Program-made: the position numbers and the translations under genes
Source of the DNA: Pseudomonas putida S13.1.2
Lineage (GTDB): Bacteria; Pseudomonadota; Gammaproteobacteria; Pseudomonadales; Pseudomonadaceae
Reading direction: 5' to 3'
Assembly: GCF_000498395.2 (NCBI RefSeq)
Contig: NZ_CP010979.1
Location: 1,488,001-1,552,000 of the forward strand
DNA length: 64,000 bases
In this document: positions 32,606-40,847 of the stretch, piece after piece
Layout: each line of letters starts with the position of its first letter
How positions within the stretch are numbered: the first letter of the stretch is position 1
Notes under the pieces: model-generated
The model's input: the letters and a program-made list of their open reading frames with translations, nothing else
Database searches by the model: none
What the model was told of the DNA's origin: nothing

Positions 32606-33934
32606 TCATGGCACCAGCACCACGTCTTCAGTGTCGCTACCGCCATTGGCGCTGGTGACCTGCACCTTGGCCGGCGGAATGGGCGAGAGGGTCATGCTCA
32701 ACGTCTTCACGGCGCCGCTACCGCCCAGGTTGCCGATCAACGTGCCGTTGCCGGAATGTGCGGTGAGCACGGGGGGGGTGGTTTCGTCGCTGGTGCTGGC
32801 AACCAAGGTCAGCTCGCCGGTGGACAGGCGGTACTGGGCCTGGGTGATGGTGACCAGGTCGGTCAGCGGCATGTTGCGGGTGGCCAGGCTACTGGTCGGG
32901 ATCGCCACGCTGTTGTCGGCGGTCAGGGTCACGATGGTACCGGCCGCCGGGTTGAGGGCCGACTGGGCGTACCAGGCGCCAGTGCCGTTGGCCTCGGTCA
33001 GGCTCAGGTTGGGCGTCTGGCTGGTCAGGGTGACGCTGGCCGGTGGCGGCGGGGCCATCACGAAAATGTCTTGTTGGGCTCGCAAGTCGCCATTCTCGGT
33101 GTGCCGTGAGTAGGTGCTGCGCTGTGGCATCAGCGGGGTTGGCAGGGCCACTTCGGAAAGCTTGCCCGAGATCGCGAACAGTTCGGTGCGCAGGTCGATG
33201 CCGCCAGGGCCTTCGATGCGCACAAAGTTGGTGTTGAACGGGCTGCCGGTCACCCGCTCTTCAAGGTTCGGGTCGCCGACGAAGCGTTCGTTGCCTTCGG
33301 TATAAGGGCCGTTGACACTGCGCAGGAACGGCCCGACATCGCCCTTGAGTGCGCCGGTGAAATCGCCTGCGCCGGCGATGCCGATGTCGCGGGTCATGTT
33401 GATCGCCCGACGCCCGGCGGCAGGAACATCGAACACGTCTACGCCGTAGGGGTGGGTGACCACGTAGGTGCCGGCGGTGGGTACATCGACCCGGATACGC
33501 ACCCGGGCGAAGCTGACCTGGTCACCCTCGACCGGTTCTTCGGCGGCGAACGCCGCTTCGATCGCCGTGCCGTAGCTGAGGTCGATGCCGCGGGTGGCGT
33601 CGACGATAGCGGCGTCGGCGGTGAACCAGAACGCTTCGTCAGGGAAGTTGGTGGGGAAGACAATAGGTTGGGTATCGTCGAACACACCGGGCGTGGGCAG
33701 CAGCGTGCACATGTACGACGGTGCGCCGGGCGCGCCGGCGACCCTGGAGCTGACCGCCTTGGTCAGGCACAGGTCGAGGGTACGACCGTGACTGTCCTGG
33801 TACCAGGCGGGGAAGCCGCCGTTGGCGGGGATGTAAGCGCCTGGATCGACTGCGTTCAAGGCAGCCTGCGCCGGGAGCTGGAGCATACCGGCGAAAATCG
33901 CCACTGCCAGCGGGTGGGGTATCGGTCGGTGCAT
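32606..33934 (-). CDS. Exported protein of unknown function, paralogue of the next gene's N-terminal region
   Basis: A 442-residue first gene of the curlin operon, with AGGAGG before the ATG and signal peptide AVAIFAGMLQLPAQA. Conserved with its neighbour are DPGAYIPANGGFPAWYQDS, LCLTKAVSSRVAGAPGAPSYMCTLLPTPG, SFARVRIRVDVPTAGTYVVTHPYGVDVFDV, RRAINMTRDIGI and GSPFNTNFVRIEGPGG. Two conserved Cys (in LCL and YMC) could form a disulfide. The chain ends in a domain with ANGGSDTEDVVLVP and lacks the Ig-like repeats. An 8-base G run at 32771-32778 (C8 on the coding strand, encoding the TTPPV stretch) could slip. No family is recognised; a role in fibre assembly is inferred from the operon alone. Confidence 0.78.
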   Translation of the reverse strand: MHRPIPHPLAVAIFAGMLQLPAQAALNAVDPGAYIPANGGFPAWYQDSHGRTLDLCLTKAVSSRVAGAPGAPSYMCTLLPTPGVFDDTQPIVFPTNFPDEAFWFTADAAIVDATRGIDLSYGTAIEAAFAAEEPVEGDQVSFARVRIRVDVPTAGTYVVTHPYGVDVFDVPAAGRRAINMTRDIGIAGAGDFTGALKGDVGPFLRSVNGPYTEGNERFVGDPNLEERVTGSPFNTNFVRIEGPGGIDLRTELFAISGKLSEVALPTPLMPQRSTYSRHTENGDLRAQQDIFVMAPPPPASVTLTSQTPNLSLTEANGTGAWYAQSALNPAAGTIVTLTADNSVAIPTSSLATRNMPLTDLVTITQAQYRLSTGELTLVASTSDETTPPVLTAHSGNGTLIGNLGGSGAVKTLSMTLSPIPPAKVQVTSANGGSDTEDVVLVP

Positions 33935-33990
33935 GAGTCAATTCCTCCTGCAAACGGGCCCATGGACTTGGGGCGTCTGGGAAGAGATCG

Positions 33991-34005
33991 GCAAGAGCTG
34001 TGCCA
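33991..34005 (-). promoter_or_regulatory. Sigma-54 (RpoN) promoter of the curlin-repeat operon
   Basis: The minus strand reads TGGCACAGCTCTTGC, a full TGGCAC-N5-TTGC match with GG and GC ten bases apart and C before the TGG. Transcription would start near 33979, leaving a leader of about 45 bases before the ATG at 33934. Such promoters need an enhancer-binding protein acting from upstream. Confidence 0.82.
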
Positions 34006-34096
34006 GAATCTGCAAATGGCCTTGCACGCCTTGTGGGGCAAGGGGCGGGGCCTTTCAGTCCAGTATTTTGCGAGCGGCGGGCAGTGGGCTGCGTTG

Positions 34097-34110
34097 CCCC
34101 AAGGTTGGGG
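34097..34110. promoter_or_regulatory. Candidate upstream activator site (inverted repeat)
   Basis: CCCCAA-GG-TTGGGG lies about 95 bases upstream of the sigma-54 promoter and about 95 bases before the divergent LysR gene. It is at a suitable distance for an enhancer-binding protein or a LysR site; which one, if either, is unknown. Confidence 0.35.
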
Positions 34111-34202
34111 ATTGGGGGCAGGTAATTCAAACCCAGTTTTCGAAGCAAATGCGGTTTTTGCTACATTGCACCGGCGGTCCCATTCCCCTGCCGAGCCAAG
34201 CG

Positions 34203-35114
34203 ATGCAACCCCTCGACCAGCTTTCCCTGAACCTGTTCATCGTCGTCTGCGAAGAAGGCACCATCGCCCGCGCTGGCGAGCGCGCGTTCATGGCGCCCTC
34301 GGCCGTGAGCAAACGTATTTCAGACATCGAGGCGCGTTTTGGCACCGCCTTGCTCAAACGCAGCAAGCGCGGCGTGGAGCCCACCCCTGCGGGGTTGGCG
34401 CTGCTGCGTCATGCGCGGGAAATGACCCGCGCCATGGAACGCCTGGACAGCGAGCTGAGCGAATACGCCGAAGGCGCGCGGGGCCATGTGCGGGTGCTGG
34501 CCAATGTCTCGTCGATCATGGAGTTCCTGCCCGAGGAACTGTCGGCGTTCATGCTGGAGAATCCACTGATTCAGGCCGATATCGAGGAGCGCTTCAGCAC
34601 CGATGTCGTTCGTGGTGTGGCCGAGGGCAATGCAGACCTTGGCATCTGCCGCAAATCCATGGCGGTGGGTGACCTGGAATTCGTACCGTACCGGCAGGAT
34701 CACCTGGCCGTGGTCGTTGCGGCTGATCACCCTTTGGCTGGCCGTAGCCAGATTGCCTTCGCGCAAACCCTGGGTTACGACCACCTGGGCCTCTCTGCCT
34801 TCGCCACATTGAATGCTTTCATGCGTAGAAGCGCCGAACAGGCAGGCAAAGAGCTGCGTTTTCGTTCGTATGTATCGTCGTTCGACGCGGCATACCGCCT
34901 GGTGCAATTCGGCCTTGGCCTGGCGGTGTTCCCGCAAGAGGCCGTGGCCCGCTATGCGGCGTTGTTCGACCTGCGGGTCATCCCGCTGACGGATGACTGG
35001 GCGCTTGGCGAATTCGTCATCTGCATGCGCGACCGGCACACGCTGTCGCTGTCGGCACGGCGCCTGCTTGACCACCTGTTGCTGCGTGCACCGGCTTGGC
35101 AGGTCGCGGGCTGA
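34203..35114 (+). CDS. LysR-family transcriptional regulator
   Basis: A 303-residue LysR protein from the ATG at 34203 (MQPLDQLSLNLFIVV); the open frame extends to 33933 but that part is the intergenic promoter region. The helix-turn-helix is ERAFMAPSAVSKRISDIEARFGTALLKRSKRG. The effector domain includes VRVLANVSSIMEFLPEELSAFM and the C-terminal FGLGLAVFPQEAVARY. It is most likely the regulator of the following HMG-CoA-lyase-like operon, which runs in the same direction. It is also divergent from the curlin operon. Confidence 0.88.
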   Translation: MQPLDQLSLNLFIVVCEEGTIARAGERAFMAPSAVSKRISDIEARFGTALLKRSKRGVEPTPAGLALLRHAREMTRAMERLDSELSEYAEGARGHVRVLANVSSIMEFLPEELSAFMLENPLIQADIEERFSTDVVRGVAEGNADLGICRKSMAVGDLEFVPYRQDHLAVVVAADHPLAGRSQIAFAQTLGYDHLGLSAFATLNAFMRRSAEQAGKELRFRSYVSSFDAAYRLVQFGLGLAVFPQEAVARYAALFDLRVIPLTDDWALGEFVICMRDRHTLSLSARRLLDHLLLRAPAWQVAG

Positions 35115-35143
35115 TCCATCGTGGCTGACGATGGATCAGCCCG
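35107..35143 (+). terminator. Strong hairpin at the end of the LysR gene
   Basis: CGGGCTGATCCATCG and CGATGGATCAGCCCG form a perfect 15-bp stem around TGGCTGA, overlapping the LysR stop codon. No T run follows directly, so it may be an attenuating or stabilising hairpin rather than a full terminator. Confidence 0.55.
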
Positions 35144-35212
35144 TGAAACACGTCTTTTCTGCCCGTCATCCAGCTCTTAGTCTGGCGCAACGCTTCAGAC
35201 AGAGAGACCGTG

Positions 35213-36142
35213 ATGACAACAATAACAATCAACGAAGTCGGCATGCGCGATGGTCTGCAGAGCCTGCAGACCATCATGCCAACGGCCGCCAAACGCCGCT
35301 GGATCGACGCCGCTTACGCCGCCGGCGTGCGTCACATGGAAGTCGCTTCCTTCGTACCGGCACGTTTGCTGCCGCAAATGGCCGATGCCCGCGAGGTGGT
35401 GGCCCACGCCCTCACATACCCGGGCCTGCAGGTAACCGTGTTGGCCCCGAACCTGCGCGGCGCCAGGGACGCACTTGAGTCTGGCGCCCATCGCATCGTC
35501 GCCCCGGTATCGGTCAGCATGGCGCACAGCCTGGCCAACGTGCGCCGCACGCCCATGGAAATGGTCGAGGAACTGGGGCGCATGTGCCAAGTGCGTACTG
35601 AAATGGGCCTGCAGGATGTACAGGTCATTGCCGGCATGTCGGTCGCTTTTGGCTGCACCCGTCAGGGCGAGGTACCGCTGGCCGACCTGTGTGCACTGAC
35701 CCGCCACGTGATCGAAGCCGGTTGCGACCTTGTCTCGCTGGGTGACACCACTGGCTACGCCAACCCGGGCCAGGTGGCAACGGTGCTCCAGGCTGTGCGG
35801 GCGATTGCCGGTGACCGCCTCAAGGCCGCGCACTTCCATGACACCCGTGGCCTGGCCCTGGCCAACAGCCTGGTCGCGGTGCAGCAGGGCATCCGCGAGC
35901 TGGACGCCTCTCTGGCTGGCTTGGGAGGCTGCCCGTTCGCCCCTGGCGCGTCGGGCAACACTGTCACCGAAGACCTGGTGTTCATGTTGCAGAGCATGGG
36001 TTACGACACCGGTATCAACTTGCCCGCACTGATCGAGTCGCGCCAGGTGCTGAGCGAAGCGCTACCGGGCGAGCCCCTGTATGGCTGCATCGCCCGCGCC
36101 GGGCTACCGCTCAACTTCGCTGACGCTGCCGGCCGCGCCTGA
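35213..36142 (+). CDS. Hydroxymethylglutaryl-CoA lyase-like enzyme
   Basis: A 309-residue TIM-barrel lyase; I take the ATG at 35213 rather than the adjoining GTG. The substrate/metal start reads NEVGMRDGLQSLQ, with the catalytic Arg and Asp, and AHFHDTRGLALAN supplies metal-binding His residues. The signature SLAGLGGCPFAPGASGN carries the catalytic Cys loop. HMG-CoA lyase splits 3-hydroxy-3-methylglutaryl-CoA to acetyl-CoA and acetoacetate; relatives act on similar 3-hydroxy-3-methyl acyl-CoAs. It is the first gene of an operon with a family III CoA-transferase 24 bases downstream, which would supply its CoA-ester substrate. Confidence 0.9.
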   Translation: MTTITINEVGMRDGLQSLQTIMPTAAKRRWIDAAYAAGVRHMEVASFVPARLLPQMADAREVVAHALTYPGLQVTVLAPNLRGARDALESGAHRIVAPVSVSMAHSLANVRRTPMEMVEELGRMCQVRTEMGLQDVQVIAGMSVAFGCTRQGEVPLADLCALTRHVIEAGCDLVSLGDTTGYANPGQVATVLQAVRAIAGDRLKAAHFHDTRGLALANSLVAVQQGIRELDASLAGLGGCPFAPGASGNTVTEDLVFMLQSMGYDTGINLPALIESRQVLSEALPGEPLYGCIARAGLPLNFADAAGRA

Positions 36143-36166
36143 CCCGCCTGAACGAGGAATATCACG

Positions 36167-37356
36167 ATGTCCAGACTTCCCTTGGACGGCATCCGTGTCG
36201 TCGAAATTTCGCATATGGTCATGGGCCCGACCTGCGGCATGATCCTCGGTGACCTTGGCGCCGAAGTGATCAAGATCGAACCCGTGCGCGGCGACGGCAC
36301 GCGCCGTCTGCTGGGCGCGGGGCGGGTTTTTTTCGCACCTTCAACCGCAACAAGCAATGCATCGCCGTGGATGTCGAAACGCCCGAGGGGCGCGAGGCCG
36401 TGCTGCAATTGATCGATACGGCCGACGTGTTCATCGAAAATTTCAAACCTGGGCGCATGCGCACGCTGGGCCTGGATTACGCCGCGCTGCGCCAGCGCAA
36501 CCCACGGCTGATCTACGCCTCGCACAAAGGCTTTCTCAGCGGGCCCTATGACAACCGCCTGGCGCTGGACGAGGTGGTGCAGATGATGGCCGGCCTGGCC
36601 TACATGACGGGGCCGGTAGGCCGGCCGTTGCGCGCGGGCAGCTCGGTAAACGACATCATGGGCGGCATGTTCGGCGCCATTGGCGTGCTGGCAGCGCTCA
36701 ACGAGCGCCACACCAGCGGCAGCGGCCGCGAGGTGCAAAGTGCCCTGTACGAGAACTGCGTGCTGCTGGCCGCCCAGCATATGCAGCAGTACGTGGTCAC
36801 CGGCGAGGCAGCCGCGCCGATGCCCAATCGCATCAGTGCCTGGGCCATCTACGACGTGTTCACCTTCGCCGGTGGCGAGCAGATGTTTGTCGCCGCCACC
36901 GGCGAAGGGCAGTGGCATGCGCTGTGCCAGGTGCTGGGGCAGACCGCGTTGCTCGATGACCCGACACTGGCCAGCAACAACGACCGTGTGTTGCAACGGC
37001 CACGGCTGCTGGCGCACCTGGCCGAGGTGTTCGCGCCACTGGACGCCGGGCAACTGGCGCTGCAACTGGAGGCCAACGGCATCCCGTTTGCGCCGATCCG
37101 CCGCCCGGAAGAATTGTTCAATGACCCGCACTTGCAGCAGAGCGGCGGTATGGCCGACCTGCAACTGGAAGACGGCAGCCACACACCCATGCCGTTGCTG
37201 CCGCTGTCGCTGGACGGCCAGCGCCTGCAGCCACGCCGGGCGATAGCGCGGATTGGCGAGCACACCCGCCAGGTGATGCGCGAACTGGGTTACAGCGATG
37301 CGCACATTGCCGAGCTGTGCGCGGCCGGCGTGCTAAAAACCGACGACGCAGCTTGA
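36167..37356 (+). pseudogene. Family III (CaiB/BaiF) CoA-transferase, frameshifted as sequenced
   Basis: Codons 1-52 from 36167 (MSRLPLDGIRVVEISHMVMG ... RRLLGAG) are in one frame. The rest (FFRTFNRNKQCIAVDVETPEG onward to the stop at 37356) is in the frame two bases later. Adding one G to the four-base G run at 36319-36322 restores LLGAGAGFFRTFNRNKQ, the expected family sequence, and a protein of about 396 residues. The enzyme would move CoA from a donor such as succinyl-CoA to a carboxylic acid. The segment aligned with the family's catalytic Asp reads QSALYENCVLLAAQHM, with Glu at that place. This is a one-base deletion or a sequencing error. The neighbouring operon genes look intact. Confidence 0.85.
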
Positions 37357-37368
37357 GGAGGGTTTGAG

Positions 37369-37893
37369 ATGGCGATTTACCAATACGACACCCTTGCGCC
37401 CAACCTGCACCCGGAAGCTTTCATTGCCGAGGATGCCACCGTGATCGGCGACGTAACCCTCGAACAAGGGGCCAGCGTATGGCCGCAGGCCGTGCTACGG
37501 GGCGACAACGAACCGATACGTATCGGCCAGCACAGCAATGTGCAGGAAGGCGCAGTGTTGCATACCGACCCCGGCTTTGCGTTGACGGTGGGGCAGGGCG
37601 TCACCATCGGCCACCAGGCCATGCTGCACGGCTGCACCATCGGTGATGGCGCGCTGATCGGCATCCAGGCAGTGGTGCTCAATGGCGCGGTCATCGGCAA
37701 CAACTGCCTGGTCGGTGCCGGTGCCATCGTCACCGAGGGCAAGGTGTTCCCCGCTAACTCGCTGATTCTTGGTGCGCCTGCCAAGGTGGTGCGCGAGTTG
37801 ACGGCCGAAGCCATCGCCAGCATGCAGCGCAACGCCGCCGAGTACGTCGCAAAAGGCCAGAGCTTCAAGGAAAAACTGATCCGCATCCGCTGA
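37369..37893 (+). CDS. Gamma-carbonic-anhydrase-family hexapeptide-repeat protein
   Basis: A 174-residue left-handed beta-helix protein of the YrdA/CaiE/PaaY group. Hexapeptide repeats run from about residue 15 to 130 (for example VIGDVTLEQGASVWPQAVLRGD). Zn-ligand His residues lie in GAVLHTDPG and VTIGHQAMLHGCTIGDGALIG. The C-terminal helix KGQSFKEKLIRIR packs along the helix. PaaY-like members hydrolyse stray acyl-CoA esters, which would suit its place 12 bases after a CoA-transferase gene. Carbonic anhydrase activity is the alternative. Confidence 0.88.
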   Translation: MAIYQYDTLAPNLHPEAFIAEDATVIGDVTLEQGASVWPQAVLRGDNEPIRIGQHSNVQEGAVLHTDPGFALTVGQGVTIGHQAMLHGCTIGDGALIGIQAVVLNGAVIGNNCLVGAGAIVTEGKVFPANSLILGAPAKVVRELTAEAIASMQRNAAEYVAKGQSFKEKLIRIR

Positions 37894-37959
37894 AAACCCG
37901 CTGGCGACGCCCATGAAGGCGTCGCTGCTCTCCAATAATTACAAGAATGGAGATCCACC

Positions 37960-39276
37960 ATGGTTGCCATGACCGGCGAACTGGCGCGTGAGCGCAACGA
38001 CAGCCACATCAATGAATTGCTGCTGTACCGCCGCGTGGCCTGGCGCATCATGCCGCTGGCCATCATCTGCTTCCTGTTCTCGTACTTCGACCGCATCAAC
38101 ATCAGTTTCGCCAAGGCGCAGATGCAGCAGGAACTGGGCCTCAGCGACGCCGCCTATGGCCTGGCCGCGAGCATGTTCTTCGTGGGGTATGTGCTGTTCG
38201 AAGTGCCCAGCAGCCTGGGCCTGAAGCGCTATGGCGCACCGGCCTGGATCTGCCGGATCATGGTGTCGTGGGGCCTGGCGACGGCGGCGCTGGTGTTTGC
38301 CTATACCCAGTACACCCTGTATTTCCTGCGCTTTCTGATCGGGGTGATGGAGGCCGGGTTCGGCCCGGCGATCCTGTTCTACCTGGCATGCTGGTTCCCC
38401 CGCAAGCACCTGGCGAAGATGAATGGCCTGTGGTTTTTGGCGGTGCCGCTGGCCGGCGCGGTGGGTGGCCCGGCAGCAGGTGTCTTGCTGGGGACCATGG
38501 ATGGCGTGCTGGGCCTGGCCGGTTGGCACTGGTTGTTCCTGATGTCCGGCCTGCCGTGTGTGCTGCTGGGCCTGCTGGTGCTGTGGAAGCTGGACCGCGA
38601 CATCGAAGCGGCGAAATGGTTGAGCCGTGAAGAGAAGGACCTGCTGGTGGAAAACCTGGCCCAGGACAAACGCGCTGCAAAGCCAGTCCTCGGCTCGATC
38701 TGGCGGGTATTGCTGACCCGCGAAGTGGCGATCATGGCGTTCATCTACTACGTGATCAAGACTGCGTCCTATGGCCTCAACTTCTGGATGCCGCACCTGA
38801 TCAAGTCATCAGGTGTGCAGGACATGCTCTGGGTCGGTGTGCTGTCGGCTTTGCCTTACGCGGTGGCCTGCATTGGCATGGTGTTGCTGACCCGGCTCTC
38901 CGACCGTACCGGCGAGCGCAAGCGCTATCTGGTGTACTGCCTGCTGGCGGCAGCTGTCGGCTACCTGCTGGCATGCCTGTATTCCGACTCGTCGCTGGCG
39001 ATGATGGCCGCGCTGGTGCTGGCCACCGCAGGTACGTTCATCGCCATCCCGATCTTCTGGACCATTCCACAGTCGACCTTCTCGGGCCTGGCAATTGCCA
39101 CCGGTACTGCGGCGATCAACTCGGTCGGGCAGCTCAGCGGCATCGTCGCACCGGTGATGGTGGGCAAGATCAATGACCTCACCGGCAGCAACTCCATGGG
39201 CATGCTGTCCATCGCCCCGCTTATCCTGATCGCCTGCCTGGTGGTGATGCGCTTCGTGCGCAACCCCCGTACCTGA
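37960..39276 (+). CDS. MFS transporter, anion:cation symporter (ACS) type
   Basis: A 438-residue inner-membrane carrier with 12 predicted membrane segments. The first one contains FLFSYFDRINISFAKAQM, the usual ACS-family motif, and residues 85-130 hold VSWGLATAALVFAYTQYTLYFLRFLIGVMEAGFGPAILFYLACWFP. ACS carriers import organic anions such as tartrate, phthalate or glucarate with protons or Na+. In this operon (lyase, CoA-transferase, porin) it should import the acid that the CoA-transferase activates. Confidence 0.9.
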   Translation: MVAMTGELARERNDSHINELLLYRRVAWRIMPLAIICFLFSYFDRINISFAKAQMQQELGLSDAAYGLAASMFFVGYVLFEVPSSLGLKRYGAPAWICRIMVSWGLATAALVFAYTQYTLYFLRFLIGVMEAGFGPAILFYLACWFPRKHLAKMNGLWFLAVPLAGAVGGPAAGVLLGTMDGVLGLAGWHWLFLMSGLPCVLLGLLVLWKLDRDIEAAKWLSREEKDLLVENLAQDKRAAKPVLGSIWRVLLTREVAIMAFIYYVIKTASYGLNFWMPHLIKSSGVQDMLWVGVLSALPYAVACIGMVLLTRLSDRTGERKRYLVYCLLAAAVGYLLACLYSDSSLAMMAALVLATAGTFIAIPIFWTIPQSTFSGLAIATGTAAINSVGQLSGIVAPVMVGKINDLTGSNSMGMLSIAPLILIACLVVMRFVRNPRT

Positions 39277-39316
39277 TTGGCGCTGAGTCTTCTAACAACA
39301 AGAACAAGGCACACCC

Positions 39317-40597
39317 ATGATCACTCTTTCCCGGCGAGCATCGCTGATGCTCGGGGCGCTTTGCTGCGCCTGTCAAAACGCGCAGGCCGGCGTCATCGAT
39401 GACGCCAGCGGCAGCCTGGAACTGCGCAATTTCTATTTCGACCGCGACTTTCACGGTGACAGCGCCACGCAATCGCGGCGTGGTGAATGGGCCCAGGGCT
39501 TCATGCTGCGCCTGCAGTCTGGCTACACCGACGGTGTGGTCGGCTTTGGCCTGGACGCAGCCGGCATGCTTGGGCTCAAGCTGGACTCCTCGCCTGACCG
39601 CAGCGGCACCGGCCTGTTGCCGCGAAACAGCGACAAACGCGCTGCAGACGACTACACAAAGGCCGTGGCTACCTTCAAGGCCAGGCTCGCACAAAGCGAG
39701 TTGAAAGTGGGTGGCCTGAGCCCACAACTGCCCTTGCTGGCCTCCAACAACAGCCGCTTGTTCCCCCAGTGGTTCAACGGTGCGCAACTGGTGAGCAAGG
39801 ACCTCGACCGGCTCACGCTCACCCTGCTGCAGGTGGATGCCACCAAATTGCGTGACTCCACCGACTATGAGGACCTGACCGCCATGGCGCAGCAAGGGGC
39901 CTACTCGGCGACGGTAACCAGTGACCGGCTGTACTACGGCGGTGTCGATTACCAGCCGCTGAACAACCTGACCCTCAGCCTTCACACCAGCGCGCTCGAA
40001 GATCTGTTCCGGCGTGATTTTGCCGGGTTCAAGTTCAAGACCCGCCTGGGGCCCGGGGATGTGTTCACCGAGTGGCGCTGGTTCAACGCACGCGAGCAGG
40101 GCCGGGCATTGCTGGGCGAAGTCGACAACCAGACCCTCAGTACCAACTTCGGGTACAGCGTGCAGGGCCACACGTTCAGTGGTGGCTACCAGAAAGTGCG
40201 CGGCGATACGGCATATGCCTACGTGGGTGGCACCGATACCTACCTGTTCAGCGAACAGCAGGTCAGCACCTTTGCCTTGGCCAACGAACGGGCGTGGATG
40301 CTGCGCTATGACTACAACTTTGCTGCTGTGGGTATCCCGGGGCTGACGTTCAATGTGCGCTACGTAAAGGGCGACCAGGTGGACCCGCAGCGCATCGCCA
40401 GCGCCAAGGGCCGGGCGCTGGCGGCTGGCGACGGAGAAGGGCGGGAGTGGGAGCGGACCACGGATGTCACTTACGTGGTGCAGTCGGGGGCGCTCAGGAA
40501 TGTGTCGCTGCGTTGGCGCAATGCGAGCATGCGCTCGAATTTTGCCGATGCAGCGGATGAGAACCGGGTGATTGTGGGGTACACGTTCGAGTTCTGA
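39317..40597 (+). CDS. OprD-family outer-membrane porin
   Basis: A 426-residue porin with signal peptide ASLMLGALCCACQNAQA. OprD marks are GSLELRNFYFDRDF at the mature start, RRGEWAQGFMLRLQSGYTDGVVGFGLDA, LLPRNSDKRAADDYTKAVATFKARL and the C-terminal DENRVIVGYTFEF with terminal Phe. OccD/OccK members let basic amino acids or aromatic and aliphatic acids through the outer membrane. It is the last gene of the operon, completing an outer-to-inner membrane uptake route. The 369 bases that follow hold the gluconate dehydrogenase promoter and no gene. Confidence 0.92.
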   Translation: MITLSRRASLMLGALCCACQNAQAGVIDDASGSLELRNFYFDRDFHGDSATQSRRGEWAQGFMLRLQSGYTDGVVGFGLDAAGMLGLKLDSSPDRSGTGLLPRNSDKRAADDYTKAVATFKARLAQSELKVGGLSPQLPLLASNNSRLFPQWFNGAQLVSKDLDRLTLTLLQVDATKLRDSTDYEDLTAMAQQGAYSATVTSDRLYYGGVDYQPLNNLTLSLHTSALEDLFRRDFAGFKFKTRLGPGDVFTEWRWFNAREQGRALLGEVDNQTLSTNFGYSVQGHTFSGGYQKVRGDTAYAYVGGTDTYLFSEQQVSTFALANERAWMLRYDYNFAAVGIPGLTFNVRYVKGDQVDPQRIASAKGRALAAGDGEGREWERTTDVTYVVQSGALRNVSLRWRNASMRSNFADAADENRVIVGYTFEF

Positions 40598-40833
40598 GCT
40601 CTGACACAATCACTCTGTGGGTGCGGCCGGTTTCTCGTGGTTGCGATTTGGATCTGCGCGGATTGCGTGGTTTTCTCTCAGGCCGTTTGCCGGGTTTGAG
40701 CTGCCAGCGATCGGTGTTGGCAAGTAGACGCTCCTGGTTTGCAGGTGGATATCCGCAGAGAGTGAAGCAGATGTGAAAAGGCCTTGACCCGCTGGCAGTG
40801 TCGCGGCGGCTCAGCGGGTCATATGTCCAGGTA

Positions 40834-40847
40834 TGAAACCGGTTTCA
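40834..40847. promoter_or_regulatory. PtxS operator upstream of the gluconate dehydrogenase genes
   Basis: TGAAACCGGTTTCA is a perfect palindrome and matches the known PtxS site. It lies 119 bases before the first dehydrogenase gene and overlaps the -35 half of a candidate promoter. Confidence 0.88.

Noticed and set aside
33933..34202. N-terminal extension of the LysR gene by 90 codons
   Set aside because: The region is the divergent promoter area with the sigma-54 site, and LysR homology starts at 34203.
40598..40833. A small gene or RNA in the gap after the porin gene
   Set aside because: No frame with a ribosome site and no clear hairpin were seen; the gap is explained by the dehydrogenase promoter region.
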